NCBI RefSeq assembly: GCF_018143015.1
Contig: NC_054748.1
Location: forward strand, 16,619,356 to 16,683,355
DNA from: Lytechinus variegatus
Taxonomy: Eukaryota; Echinodermata; Echinoidea; Temnopleuroida; Toxopneustidae
DNA: 64,000 bases
Direction of reading: 5' to 3'
Shown: positions 25,001 to 36,301 of the stretch, piece by piece
Layout of the letters: each line of letters opens with the position of its first letter
How positions within the stretch are numbered: the stretch's first letter is position 1
Notes under the pieces: model-generated
What the model saw: the letters and a program-made list of their open reading frames with translations, nothing else
Database searches by the model: none
Told to the model about the DNA's origin: nothing
Position numbers and translations under genes: made by a program

Positions 25001-28000
25001 GACTTTCATCTCTCCGCACACCTCGTAACAAACCTAGTAATAAACTGAACACTACGAACAGACCTCTCACAAACTGCGATGGTACAAGTGTTTGTTGACA
25101 CTGAAATTCTCACGCCTTCCCAGAATAAGACAAATTATACAGGGCTGAAGGGAAAAGGGTCACATAATTGAATGGATGATATTAAAAGTTAATTTCTTCT
25201 TCCCAATCTTGAATTGTCCTTCTTAGGCCCACTTAATATTAAAATTTGCACTGGCCAAATGAAAAGTTTAAGTTACAAAAGTCAATTCTGACTTTAAAAT
25301 TCTGTGTTGGTGTTAACAGAGAACGAAAGTACACGCGATAAAAATGATTTGGCTGTTTTCACTATTAACAAACTGTTTCCTTAAGGAAATAATAAAATCA
25401 ATTTACTGTTTGGGGGTTTAATTTTGGGGAAAAAGAAGATCCAAAGAGGGACGGTAAATTTGATGATGAAAGTTTGATTGAATATTTTGTGAATGGCAAG
25501 CAAAAATCTGATTCTGTTATTTTGTGCTGCGGTTTTATCTCAACGACTTGATTGGATCGATTGGTCACACTCTCTCACTCCTTCTGAGGGAACAACAATC
25601 TTCTTACCAAAACATACAAACCTAACGGTTGTCATGTATCTTTAGCCAATCATAATGCAGCATGGCTGAGCGTTAGCCAATGAGCAAGCAGCGCACACGT
25701 TCAAATTGCGTGGCTGTGTTGGGAGTGACAAAAAGAGAAAGGTTTGAGAGAGCTAGTCGGAACTACATGTATACATTATATTCTACCACAGGCATCATAA
25801 TGTAAATAACACAATTTTTCTAAATATAATTTATAGATGATATAAAGCATTAAAATTATCCGTTCGTATGCACTTTGGGGCAGATAACACTGTTAAATAA
25901 TTGGTCATTAAAAATACACTGTATTTATATAAAAAACAGACACGTGCGAAGAAAGTAACTGTTGAAAACCTCACAAAAAAGGAGACTAATAATGAAAAAA
26001 AAAACCTTAAAAAATACTTTAAACAATGAGAAAATCTTCGGCAATGAATATGTGTACCAGCGACCAAACATTTGCTCCCGCGACAATTGCTCCTTTTTCC
26101 GGTTCTGTAGACACATGGGTGTGATACGAAACTGATTTCAAATAATGTAGGAGATTGGGTTAGTGACGGGTTTACTTTTACACTTGAATTAACCCATGAA
26201 GGTATTAAGGCAACTTCATCCCGAATACTATTAATTGAAAATGATTTTAAAATCCATGTTTTATCGTTTGAAACGGAGATCCTTTTTATTTTATTTATTT
26301 TACCCAATTGGGGTATAGGGCTAATCATGGGCCCGGCAGCCGCGTGCAGCGCCAGATCGACGTAGCTCTATCCTTTGTACTGCAAGCCAGCAGCTCCCAT
26401 CTTTTAACGTCATTTGGTCGGACACGGCCGGGTTGGAACTCCCGGCCTCCCAGTTGTGAGACGGACAGTCTACCAACTGATCCAACACACCGAAGAGAAA
26501 AAAGGTGCCCTAACCCCAGACTTCCACAAGAGCAACTGATGCAAAAGCAAATGTCATTGAATCACTCTACCATAAACAATTGTGTTATTTTTTTCCTGTT
26601 TTTTTTTTATTTACTAATAAGACATATGGCCTCATGATCCTTAAATACTCTTTTGTTCCATAATTTTCAATTCATATCACACGTTTGAAGATACAATACT
26701 CACCATACACTCTTTTGTTATTTTACAATCTCACCACTTGAACATCTTACCAACCATGGATGAACCAATCGCAGGACTCGTATTACAAGAATGAATAAAA
26801 GAACACACTTGTGTACATCACACACTTACCAATATATTCATATTCAAATCTCGATACAGAACAAGTAAAAGATATAATTCAGACCATTTACTAGATTTTA
26901 ATTACACTCCGTTCTACAGTACAACCTTCTGCACTTTGATTTTTAATTTTTTTTAACAAATCAAAATTGGAAAAAAATAAATAAAGGAGACTAGTGCAAA
27001 AATATTCAAGTGAGCCCTTAATTGTAGAATGGATTTTTCTTTTATTTTTACTAAAAATTACTCTTTAGAAAAACTGACAGGGAGAAATGAAGTTTGGTTT
27101 AATTTGCAGATTTTTGCTGTTCCACAAGTACTCTTTGACGGGCATTGAATAATGACAGACACACTACCGGTACTCTGATTCGATTCCTAAACCTGGGCCC
27201 ATAACAAAAAGCTTTGCGATTGATCGTGGGGTTGGTTTTTATGATCGATCATACACAATACTCAATGCAATCGATCAAAGAAATAAAGCCCACTATCAGT
27301 CACTAGGCTTTATGCTACGGGGCTCTTGCTCTTATTCCTAAACTTTTTGTCATATCTGTACAATTGTTTATCAAGTAAAAAAGAATAGAGAATGAAGTAT
27401 ACAGCGGGGAGATGGTTCAATCCCTCATGCAAACCAAAATTGGTTGATTGATTTATTGTATACTTACAATGCATGTCTCTTTCATGTGCATACTCTATGA
27501 AAGCATATCCCTTCGGTTTGCCGGTGTTGATGTCATGGGCAATGCTGATCTGTTGATAGGAGAAAGAATGTGCAAATAGAAACAATGATCGTAGACTGGC
27601 AATTCCATGTTTAGTGTGTACAATTTCATTATTTGTTAGGCATCACCTTTCCTGGGGCCTGTTGCATAAAACTTTACCTGAGAAAACTCTGGTAAAAACT
27701 GAAAACTAAGGTTAGTCTGATTTCTGCCATTGACTTTGACACAGGGCAAAAACTCCGGTACAAACAACCCGAGTTTTCTCAGGTAAAAAGTTTTATGCAA
27801 CAGGCCCCTGGGAGGCAAAAAGCGAGGTGAATCACTGTGACCCACAGCTGTAGCTCTCTCCTCCCGATGTAACGGACTGGGGGAGAGCGAAGTTGGCCCA
27901 GTCAGGAAAGCGTCTGCCTGTCGAACCAAAGGTCATCGACTCGAGTCCACCAAGGGCGGATGACTGAAGCCTGCGATGTGTGTAGACGTCTCTCCCCTTT

Positions 28001-28599
28001 TCAACAGATGCAGGCTATTTTACAGTGGAACGCACTCCGTCCCTTGGAGATGTTAAATAAAGGCCCCACGTGGAGGAGAGTCACCACCTTTGCATGTTTA
28101 TATACATGTCAGTGGACTGGGCCACCATTAATTCATCTAAAACTCCTTTGGTACATTGTAAAAAAAAAAAAAAATTTACATTCAATGTTCGCGCTATGGT
28201 AGGCAGCCTGTTTCATGGTGCTTATACTAAAACCAAGTTTGAAAGCAACCACAACTACCATTCCCTGATATTCTTGGACTTAAGAAATATGAGTTCATGA
28301 TATGATGCAGTATTTGGTACCCTGGGGTACCAAATAATAATCCGCCATTTTGTTTAATTATTTATTTTTTGCGCTGTACCCTGGGTTACCCAAAAATTGT
28401 ACAAGTATATTTTAATGTTTTGTACAGATTTTTCTTTCTTTTTAGTGATCATATGAAACAATTAATGCATGAAAATGATAACTTTATTCTAATTTTCATG
28501 TTCTGTTCTAATCTTCACTGTTCAATAATGATACCTGTATAATTTGTTTACCGTAAGTAACGGTGTATTAACCGCACCCGTGTATTAACCGCACCCCCA

Positions 28600-28630
<31 letters not shown>

Positions 28631-31600
28631 TTCTCACATTTACATGCATATTTGAGGTACATGTACGAAGAAACAAAATCTAAGTTTTTAAGATTTCAAA
28701 GTATCCAAAGAGATTATCGGTATGCGGAAATATGCTGTTCTTGATCAATTCATCTACAAATGTTAGAAAGAAAGAACGGTCCCCGGCCGACAATATTGGC
28801 AACTTATACACTCACTCACCTCACAGTCACAGTGTACACACACAGCACTGCCATTACATTGCAAACTACGATACAGTACCAGTCATGCCAGTACATCTTA
28901 TCAAATTATGATCTGTGTCTTTCCCAGCGTAGGAGGAAGAAACATTCACATTTTTTGCATCACAATCTCACAATCACTTTCAGAAATTTGATGTCTTAGC
29001 ATGAATTTTGGATACGGGATTACAGGAAGGTTCAAGAAACAAAGAAATTGACATTTTTTCCAGTTGTTTTTTTACGGCTTCGTGCCGTCTCTCTCGTGCG
29101 TGGTTTACATGGTATCTTATGAAAAGCAAACAGGAAGGAAAAAAACAAGCTGGCGCGAAAAGGGACTTTGAATAGCGCCAGCTTAAGTCGCACTACAACC
29201 ACATTACAACGCAATAATTAAGCTCACTCAACTCTCGCTCAGCAGTGACAAAATATTACCGAGTATGCTTGGCGTCTCTTTTAAATTAGCCAGGGAACTT
29301 CACTACTTTGAATCAAGAATAAAGTCAAAATTAGTGTCATGAAGGTGGGTGCGTTTGTTATGGACAATATTTGATTAAGATCATAATAATTGCTTCCCAT
29401 TACCCTCGGCTCATACCCCTCTAAACGACATTGCCTGGGCGGCTACGCCCGGCCACTCGATGTGTTGTGATCTGGCAGACATCGTACATGTACGGGAGGG
29501 GTTACGGCGGGCTGGCTCAGACCCGTCACCGTGTATAAACCGCACCCCCGACTTTTGCTTCTATCCCGCCGAGAAAAAGGTGCGGTTAATACACCGTTAC
29601 TTACGGTACTATTATTGGCATTAGATTGTATCAAAGAAAGGAAATAGGCGTTGTGATCATTGTCCCCATTCATTGTCATGATTGTCGCACTGATCGTACC
29701 ACGACCGTGATTACCATGACAACAATGATCACCATGAAAACAATGTAACTGTACACTATTACAACAAGAGATGGCGCTGCACAACGCCGTACTCCGGGGT
29801 AATACGGTACCCCGGCGTACGGCGTGGTGCATCAGATACCATATTTGACTAAACTTTTTTTTTTCTCTCATTTCCTCAGACTCCATCACTACTTCTATGT
29901 ATTTAATGTTTGTATGGACTGTACTTTCGACATCTTACTTAGCATTCTGATGTTGTTTGACACAAAAATAAATGTTATTATTTGATAAAATCACTAACCA
30001 TTTTGATTGGACCATATGATTCAAACTCTCTCCTCAACTTAGACTCCGTGGTATCGTAGTTCTGCATGAAAAGGAGTAAAAAGACAAGGGAAAAATTATC
30101 TGCAATGTATGAACTTCATTGGGTATTGTATTTAAAGGAAATTGTAAATGAAACAACTGACGTGAAATAGTGGCATAGTAATTAGGGGTAAAAGATTTAA
30201 AAAAAGAATAAAAATCTCTGTGGTCAGTCTGCAGTGGTATGCAGAGCGTGTAGCTAGGCTTTGCTGTAGCGAATGCTATTGACAATAAGGAATTAATGTG
30301 TGGTCAAATGATGTACATACATGTAAGTCGATGCACTGCCCAAATCAATATAATATGCAACACAAAAAGTATGCAAACTTATGGCACATGACCAATACAC
30401 AAAAAGATAAAGAGGACTTTGGTCATAACATGTATTAGAAACTTTGGGCATTTGTAGCAGACGGTATTCACTAAAGCATTATTAAAGAGTAGAAATTACC
30501 AGTAATTATGAATACTACTTACAATACGGGCTACAAAGAGTGTCTTGAAGGCATTTGACGTTGCACTTGGATTGCTGTGGGCATCCCCTGTATTGAGAAA
30601 AAAATTCAAAACCTTTGTGTATTGTCATATAACCATTCCATTGTGACACATGCTAAATTTCATATTGCAGACCTGTAATTTTCCTATTTTTTTCAATGAA
30701 AGTAGTGACACTACACATTGTCAAAAAATAAATAAAAATAAATGAATTTAAAGTTACTTTTCCTGGGAGATATTTCAATTTATTTGTTGTCACTATTGTG
30801 ATGTGACACTACATTACAATGTACATGTATATTGAAGATTCCTACCCTTACCGTTTTTTTATGGAATTTCCTCATCAACAGGTTTCATCTATTTGCAAGA
30901 GAAAATCTATGACTCTCTAATAAAAATACTTTTCGCGAATTCGCCGAACAGCCATAAATTCAACAACACACAAAAATATTGGGACCCTCATCATTAAGTG
31001 GAAGATTCTGAATGCAAATATTAGCTGGTCCAGTATTTGTGTAGTTCATAGAGCAGATTCCCACGAGGATGCAGCTTCAAAGGAATTCTAATAGCTCAAT
31101 GAACTGAGTTTTCTTTTCCTGGTGTTTACTACACATCACAACATGGACTGATATGACGTGCGAAAAAACCAGGTATAATACATAGAAATGGGTGATTCCG
31201 CAGCCAGTGGCATTACACTTTTACATGTCTTTTCTAATACTTGGTGGTGCTTGGAATCACCCAAATACATTATATACATTGCATCTTAATGAGAAAGGAA
31301 AGAGTAAACTGCTGACGCAGGATCTAAAAATTGAACTGTTTAATTACATTCTGCGACTTCGCTTTCCATCTTTTGTTTGCACGACTCCTCTTTCTCCTTA
31401 ATCTTCCGAAGACGCTTCTCTTCTCTAGTTTCTCCCCGAGCTGGAGGAGGGGTGTCTGCAGGATCCTGGTATGTAAAAAAAAATTAAAATAACAGGTAGA
31501 GTACAATAAATCAGAAATTAAACAAAAATTTTGCATTTTTTTCTGTACACTCTGGAGGGTCATTGTCAGAAAACAAACAACAAATGAGCCTTTGACTTTA

Positions 31601-34600
31601 GCAAGACAAACCTTTGGTAGGGAGTGACTGCCTATTTGTTGTGTCCATTACTTAGCCGTAGACAAGTTTGGCACAAAGCAAGTCTCAAAATATGGCAGAG
31701 GCCATCTCTGCATGTACATCTTGTCTATTTGATTGAATTGGATTGGAGTCTCCAACATCACTCAGCTCAGCCATGCGCATCCGGTTGGCTATATCAAAGT
31801 ACGTGAACAATTCAACAAATTTGGAAAAAGTTAAAGTTTGACAGCTGTACTATTGTACCTTTTCCTCCGAGCAGAGTCCTTGCTTTCAAATTCCAATTTT
31901 TTTATACTTTCCTAGTTATATTCCTCTTCCTTACTTTTTTTCCTTCTCTATTCTGTTCCAACCTGAGTCTTCTGTTCTGGCATCTTTCATCATATTTTTA
32001 CCAGTCTTCTCCGAGGAACCCAACATTAAACTAAAAAAAGTGTATAAGTTTACCAACAAGAAGACAAATCAACCAGTCCATATCTTGATAAATTGAGATT
32101 GACCTTGTTTATGCCTTATTATGGGGACATTTTTCACTTACCGCTGCGGCTGCAGGTCATGGAAATTTAGTCTACAGTGATGTAGCATGCTAGAAATTAG
32201 ATTCGAAAATTCAGTGACAGTGACCTTAATTTCCCCCACTTCCTTCATCTAAACAATTTTTCACAACTTCACCATGTTTCTGACTTTCCGTGTTTTCTGT
32301 TTTCTTTCTTTCTTTCCTTCGTTGTCTCTGAGTCTGACTCCTTTTTTAAACTGATTAGCCTAGCATGCCTAGACCAAAAGCTTCGGTCTCTGTTTTGTTG
32401 GTTGTTCAGCTGAACTTCGTTGGCTTCACTCACCAAATACAGAGACCGAAGTTCTAGGCGATCTGTACAGGGGACTCAATGGCCATATGTTTATGTACTT
32501 AAGATCGGATAAAACGGGGAAGTGAATTTGCGCAACAGCTGAGGTAAGTAAGTCACTGTTTTTGTTCCTTTTAACTTCATTTTTCTCAGTTTTTGGCAAT
32601 TAATGCCAAGAGGGAATATAAATTTGCATTTTGGTCACGTTAGTTTTCAAAATTTTTATTCATTAAAGACAAAAATTGAAAAGCCCCGACGGGGGGATTT
32701 TGCATTGCAAGTCCCAATGGTGGCTGCACGATAGTGAGCCGTCTGTGTACAAGGAGAAATTTAAAAAAAAATGTCAGAAAACTCCTCGAAACGCCGTCTG
32801 TTTCGAGGAGTTTTCTAACATTTTTTGCCAGCTGTCTATGCCTAGCCTAATTTCATTCAATCTATATGGCCATGCGTTTTAAGTTGGGCCCGCAAATAGG
32901 TGGTATCGTTACATATGCACGACAAGCACAGAAAGAATTAATGGTATAAAACTTGAAATACATTTGCTACATGGGTATATTTGGTATCATATTAAAGGGA
33001 ATCTTTATACCAATTACTTAAAAGAAAAAGAAATACTTGAGATTACTTCGTTTACCAGTAATTAGCAATTATGTAACATCAATTGGCCATTTTTGCATGG
33101 TGGTAGACGAGGGGAGCATAAATTTTCATTTCATTAAGAAACTAAATGTGTAACATCACAGTACCTAAATATGGGGACGGGACAACTCGGACCACGGGAC
33201 ATCTCGGACCGCGGGCCGAGTTGTCCCACCCAGTACGAGATTTTTTTTCCACAAGTTTGCGTCTATTTTTCCGTAATTTAAAGATTTTCTAGAGATATGG
33301 TCTGATGGTAATGTTCTTCACTTTCTATTACTTTTTTTTCGCTGAAATAAAAAAAAAGTGTAATTTTAGGCGTTTTTCGACAGCTCGCGATTCCCATAGG
33401 CGCGCGTGTATTAACTGTGTCGGTGCTCGGCTCGGCCCCGCTCAATAACTGAAGAGCAGCGGACCGTTCATCGGTTGTTCGCTTCTTGCGACCAGAGAGA
33501 AAAAGGTGAAAAACTTGATCAAAATCGTGCAAATACACCAAATTTTATCCTTGTGATGAGAAAATGGAGGTAATGGAATACAACAAAGTCCATCTTCTGC
33601 GATAAAAGTGGTACTTTGAGGAGAAATGATCACAAAATCAAGTCAGTTATTGAGCGGGGCCGAGCCGAGGACCGACACAGTTAATACACGCGCGCCTATA
33701 GGAATCGCGAGCTGTCGAAAAACGCCTAAAATTACACTTTTTTTTTATTTCAGCGAAAAAAAAGTAATAGAAAGTGAAGAACATTACCATCAGACCATAT
33801 CTCTAGAAAATCTTTACAAGAAATTTCGAAATTACGGAAAAATAGACGCAAATTTGTGAGAAAAAAATCTCGTACTGGGTGGGACAACTCGGCCCGCGGT
33901 CCGAGATGTCCCGTGGTCCGAGTTGTCCCTGATTCCTAAATATGTAATAGTTTTGGGGCTCACTTGCTTATTCTTCAATCATAAGTGGGTCAAATTTGAA
34001 CTTTTAAGTTTAAAGGGTACCTAATTAAGCTAATTAGTATAATTAATTGACGTAAAACATGAAATTAACATGATTGAAATTGTGACTGTCTGATGTATAG
34101 GAAATGAGGAGAGATGAAATACAGTTGTGGGTTACACCTTGAATAAAATTTAGAAGAGCTCTGCATAAATTTCAAAAAGAAAAGCACAAACTAATTAAAG
34201 GCTTCAGAGATAAATCAATCTATTGTTTTAATAATTATGACCTCATGGTTTCAATATTGACAGCGTAGACTGATAGTGATAACTTTGTGTCAGAATCTTC
34301 AGATTACTCTGGTAACATAATAGATATAAATACACCTTTTATGCAATTTTAATTAATGAAAACTTGTTTGTTGCAATAAAGTCCTCATCTGATTCTATTT
34401 ACTATTTTCTTAATGTTACATCACACTGCTTCTATAAATCAGTAAATGACACATACATGTATTTGGCTGGCACAAAAGTGTTCAGAGAATATTTTTCCAA
34501 ATTATACAAAAAAACTAAACAAAAAAGTACTTGAGAATGAAACTGGTACAAAGATTAAACTAAACAGAGGCAAATGTACCCATAGAAATATGTTCTGTGC

Positions 34601-35676
34601 ATTGACATTCAATTGACCCAGTACCAAGAGACCATGTCCTGCAGAATGTTGAGCAAGAGGGTATATTTAAAATATAACACTCTAAAATAACATACTGTAA
34701 TCAAAGTATTTTTGCCAGGTGTCTGGATTTATTTATAACTTGTCAGTTGTTTTTGTTGACACTAATTTTAAATAATTTAAGCAGTAATGAGAACTTTTCA
34801 TTGTGCATTCACATTTTCCCTATATTTACATGTATATGTTAAACCTGACTCTCAGTTGTCAACCTGTGGTCCACCGGTCTTTGAGCCAAGAGGTGACAAA
34901 TCCCACAATTTGAGTCAAATGAAATCATTTTTTATTCATAATAACCACAGTAAATATATTATAATATACTGGTTAGTGTTTGCAAGTGTATTTATGCAAC
35001 TAAAGGCAAGACTAATTAATATTTTAGGGGTAAATCAAGCATTGATACATATTTACCCGCAAAAATTGTGATGTGAAATTTGGTCTTAAAAGATGATTGC
35101 GCCCAGTTATTTTGGTAGAGTTATCCCCAACAAGTTATATATCACTGGAAAGGTCTCACTCTAAAGAGTTGAAATATGCATGTTATTTCCCTATAGGGTG
35201 TAAAGTTTATCTGATACTCAGATTTATTGGGAAGTATGTTTTTTTCACAGTTTTCCACATATTTTGACCTCTAACTTTTTATGACATTACCCTATGCCTT
35301 TTCTGATTGCATTTTTGAATTCCTCAGACAATTTCCTTTCAGAATATATATACTTTTATGGGTAAAGGGTGTCTAACATAAGAAAAAAATACAATTGTAT
35401 AAAATGGTGCGATTTTCGAGAAAAATTTGAGTTGTAACGGAAATGGGCCCAACTCAAAACGCATGGCCATATTCCCTTCTCTCTTTTTTTCTTTCTCTCT
35501 CGGGCCTTTTCTTCTTTTGGAGCATACTTTACCTCAAAGAGTTGAACATAGCTTGAAATTCCGCTGTAACCGTCAGTTCTTTTCTCTTCTGGGAGTTTGT
35601 CCAGTGGAGGAAGATAACGAATGGGCTCGCGTGGAGCGAAAAGTGCCAACAAATTTGGGGGCAGATACTGCGTCAT
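18337..35676 (-). CDS. snrnp70: U1 small nuclear ribonucleoprotein 70 kDa (U1-70K), complete, 8 coding exons
   Basis: Exons on the minus strand: 35676-35533, 31465-31348, 30587-30523, 30061-29999, 27549-27468, 21961-21860, 20318-20237 and 19030-18337. They sum to 1350 bases and encode 449 residues (human protein about 437). The N-terminus [19 protein letters not shown] is the segment that wraps the Sm core and contacts U1-C. The RRM follows, with RNP2 LFVARI (about 104-109) and RNP1 KGYAFIEY (143-150), then HADGKK-like and [10 protein letters not shown] motifs and a Gly-rich linker. The C-terminus (about 219-400) is Arg/Asp/Glu-rich and ends in an acidic tail. The protein binds U1 snRNA stem-loop I and defines 5' splice sites in the nucleus. 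A start 7 codons upstream at 35697 is in frame, but homology favours 35676. Confidence 0.96.
19490..20104. mobile_element. Non-autonomous Tc1/mariner-like element in U1-70K intron 7
   Basis: The left end CAGTTGAGGCCAGAAGTTTA and the right end (complement CAGTTGAAGCCAAAAGTTTA) match the Sleeping Beauty/Tc1 type of terminus. The inverted repeats extend about 110 bases (GCCAAACATC(A/T)TAAAATAT in both arms). There is no transposase frame. TA follows the right end; the left flank TG looks mutated. Confidence 0.75.
20237..20318 (-). CDS. snrnp70: U1-70K coding exon 7
   Basis: 82 bases, acceptor TTCTTCAG, donor ACAG|GTGAGA. It encodes [20 protein letters not shown] and GRDDPSGN, the Gly-rich linker found at this place in the human protein. 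Confidence 0.94.
20403..20642. mobile_element. Palindromic MITE with 11-bp target duplication, U1-70K intron 6
   Basis: The long arms (about 20414-20515 and 20526-20631) pair, e.g. GGGCACATGTCTCCCAAT and ATTGGGAGACATGTGCCC. The direct repeat GACAACCAATG occurs at 20403-20413 and 20632-20642 and flanks the palindrome. Confidence 0.75.
21237..21400 (+). repeat. SINE body fragment without tRNA head
   Basis: Contains the conserved body motifs GCAATTTCCTTCTGC, CACTCAACCCTGGTGAGGTG and GGTACCCGGTAGGAAGAAAT, shared with 50487-50776 and 49110-49297. Confidence 0.55.
21690..21760. promoter_or_regulatory. Cluster of three octamer motifs in U1-70K intron 6
   Basis: ATGCAAAT occurs three times within about 60 bases, inside an unusually GC/CpG-rich patch (21600-21760) about 100 bases downstream of exon 6. 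Octamers are bound by POU factors and mark histone and snRNA promoters in animals. Function here is unproven. Confidence 0.35.
21860..21961 (-). CDS. snrnp70: U1-70K coding exon 6
   Basis: 102 bases, acceptor TCTGACAG, donor CTAG|GTAAGC. It completes Ser158 and encodes [20 protein letters not shown] and [13 protein letters not shown], the last RRM strand and the segment after it. Confidence 0.96.
22000..24047. other. U1-70K intron 5, exon-6-proximal part
   Basis: AT-rich with no conserved block, repeat end or coding signal that I could recognise. The frame at 22278-22607 has no homology and no proper ATG. Confidence 0.5.
24048..24325 (+). repeat. Minisatellite of about 45-bp units, U1-70K intron 5
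   Basis: At least six degenerate copies of AGGTCATCTCCATGACCTTT followed by an ACACTGTCTCCATAACAACC-like segment. GGTCATCTCCATGACC is itself a near-palindrome. Confidence 0.8.
25641..25710 (+). promoter_or_regulatory. Paired CCAAT boxes plus CHR-like site, intronic
   Basis: TTAGCCAATCA and TTAGCCAATGA have CCAAT cores at 25646 and 25677 (31 bp apart), followed by TTCAAA at 25700. Such spacing is typical of NF-Y/CHR cell-cycle promoters. It is antisense to U1-70K, and no downstream exon was recognised. Confidence 0.25.
26306..26492 (-). repeat. tRNA-headed SINE, minus strand
   Basis: Minus strand from 26492: GTTGGATCAGTTGGTAGACT (A box) and GGGAGTTCCAACCC (B box), then a body ending near 26306 with CCATGATTAGCCCTATACC. 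Confidence 0.5.
27192..27325. mobile_element. Short MITE with GATCGATC core
   Basis: CCTGGGCCCATAACAAAAAG and TTTATGCTACGGGGCTC form rough terminal inverted repeats. The core has GATTGATCG and CAATCGATCAAAG. Related half-copies lie at 17145-17200 and 45538-45575. Confidence 0.5.
27468..27549 (-). CDS. snrnp70: U1-70K coding exon 5 (RNP1)
   Basis: 82 bases, acceptor TCAACAG, donor CATT|GTAAGT in phase 1. It encodes [20 protein letters not shown] and the HERDMH motif. Confidence 0.96.
27651..27812. mobile_element. 162-bp palindromic MITE, U1-70K intron 4
   Basis: The ends CCTGGGGCCTGTTGCATAAA and its complement pair, with inner arms CTGAGAAAACTC and GAGTTTTCTCAG. The cap resembles that of 1897-2114. 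Confidence 0.8.
27881..28174 (+). repeat. tRNA-headed SINE with poly(A) tail
   Basis: GTTGGCCCAGTCAGGAAAGC (A box) and TCATCGACTCGAGTCCACC (B box), then a body of about 200 bases ending in A(15). The A tail differs from the (ATT)n tails of the other SINEs here, so a different family is likely. Confidence 0.55.
28549..29608. mobile_element. 1.06 kb non-autonomous DNA transposon, U1-70K intron 4
   Basis: The termini TACCGTAAGTAACGGTGTAT and ATACACCGTTACTTACGGTA are complementary; the repeats continue as TAACCGCACC on both sides and are reiterated once inside each end. No transposase frame is visible. No clear target duplication was seen. Confidence 0.75.
29779..29830. repeat. GC-rich perfect-type hairpin
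   Basis: GCACAACGCCGTACTCCGGG and CCCGGCGTACGGCGTGGTGC pair around a 10-base loop. It lies 170 bases before U1-70K exon 4 (downstream in plus coordinates is exon 4). Confidence 0.6.
29999..30061 (-). CDS. snrnp70: U1-70K coding exon 4
   Basis: 21 codons in phase 0: [20 protein letters not shown] followed by Met. Acceptor CATGCAG, donor ATG|GTTAGT. It encodes the first RRM helix. Confidence 0.95.
30523..30587 (-). CDS. snrnp70: U1-70K coding exon 3 (RNP2)
   Basis: 65 bases, acceptor AATACAG, donor ATT|GTAAGT. It completes Trp88 and encodes residues 89-109, ending FKTLFVARI, the first RRM strand. Confidence 0.95.
31348..31465 (-). CDS. snrnp70: U1-70K coding exon 2
   Basis: 118 bases, acceptor ACCAG, donor AAT|GTAATT in phase 1. 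It encodes [18 protein letters not shown] and the following basic helix (residues 49-87). The T at 31348 starts the Trp88 codon completed in the next exon. Confidence 0.93.
32356..32460. repeat. Inverted repeat, U1-70K intron 1
   Basis: GCCTAGACCAAAAGCTTCGG with CTCTGTTTTGTTGG pairs with CCAAATACAGAGACCGAAG and TTCTAGGC. Probably one half of a larger element that includes 32764-32827. Confidence 0.5.
32764..32827. repeat. 27-bp-stem hairpin
   Basis: The arms AGAAAACTCCTCGAAAC and TTTCGAGGAGTTTTCT plus poly(A)/poly(T) flanks enclose the loop GCCGTCTG. It lies in U1-70K intron 1. Confidence 0.65.
33174..33934. mobile_element. Long-TIR transposon with 10-bp target duplication (MULE-like), U1-70K intron 1
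   Basis: Terminal inverted repeats of about 280 bases (33174-33452 and 33641-33934), with ends GGGACAACTCGGACC and GGTCCGAGTTGTCCC. The flanking direct repeat CCTAAATATG occurs at 33164-33173 and 33935-33944. Long TIRs with a 9-10 bp duplication suggest Mutator-like mobilisation. The 190-base core codes for nothing evident. Confidence 0.85.
33945..35532. other. U1-70K intron 1, exon-1-proximal part
   Basis: AT-rich unique-looking sequence; no exon or repeat end was recognised between the MULE-like element and coding exon 1. Confidence 0.5.
35533..35676 (-). CDS. snrnp70: U1-70K coding exon 1
   Basis: Forty-eight codons from ATG to Glu48, with donor GAG|GTAAAG. It encodes the Sm-core-wrapping N-terminus. 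An open frame continues into the intron on a Lys/Arg/Glu stretch but is not conserved. Confidence 0.96.
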
Positions 35677-36255
35677 GTTTGGCTTTCTATGGTTCAATAA
35701 CGAAAAAAACGCCTCACAAACTCCTCATCCCGAGCATCTTTATACTAAGCCTTAAATTTTCCTATGTTTCTCCTGGCTTTTGGTGTTCAAAATTCTGTAA
35801 AAATATCGTTCTTTGGCTTTGAAATTCGTGAGAAGATCTTCCTCACCAACGTCGCGTGATGGCTTTTTGTGTATTAATGCGCATGCGTATTGCGCGTAGC
35901 AGGCTAGCTGCATGTCATTATTCTGATGAATATATCTCATACATTATTTGTTATTTTGTTACCATCACTTCAATTCAAAGAATTTAAAAATAATAATAAA
36001 TAATAATAAATGAAGAATATATTATTCTTCAAAGCTTTTGATTTTTTTATATATTACAAAATTAAAAAAAATAAAGTGTATGAAGATTTTGGATGGAGTC
36101 TATTGATCCTCCCATTTTCACTTTCACAGTCCCACGTGTAGTATTCTGTGTGCAGAGTTAATCTACAATTTAGATTTCCCTCTAAAAAGCTAGTTCTGCT
36201 TTAATTTTGAAGGTCGGTAGGTTATTTCGACTTATTTTCTAGCTACAGAGAAGAT
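35677..36255. promoter_or_regulatory. Divergent promoter between U1-70K and GATD1
   Basis: 579 bases separate the two start codons, which point away from each other. TGCGCATGCGTA at 35878-35889 fits the NRF1 consensus, followed by a second CpG-rich TGCGCG. No TATA box is clearly placed. NRF1 sites are common in divergent housekeeping promoters. Transcription starts are not known. Confidence 0.7.
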
Positions 36256-36301
36256 ATGGCAAAGCCACAGTGCCTTTTGCTGCTTAGTTCCAGTTCAGAA
36301 G
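36256..36301 (+). CDS. GATD1: GATD1 exon 1
   Basis: ATG at 36256; 15 codons plus one base; donor AGAAG|GTAATT. It encodes [15 protein letters not shown], aligning with the start of human GATD1 (PACLLVASG region). Confidence 0.88.
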
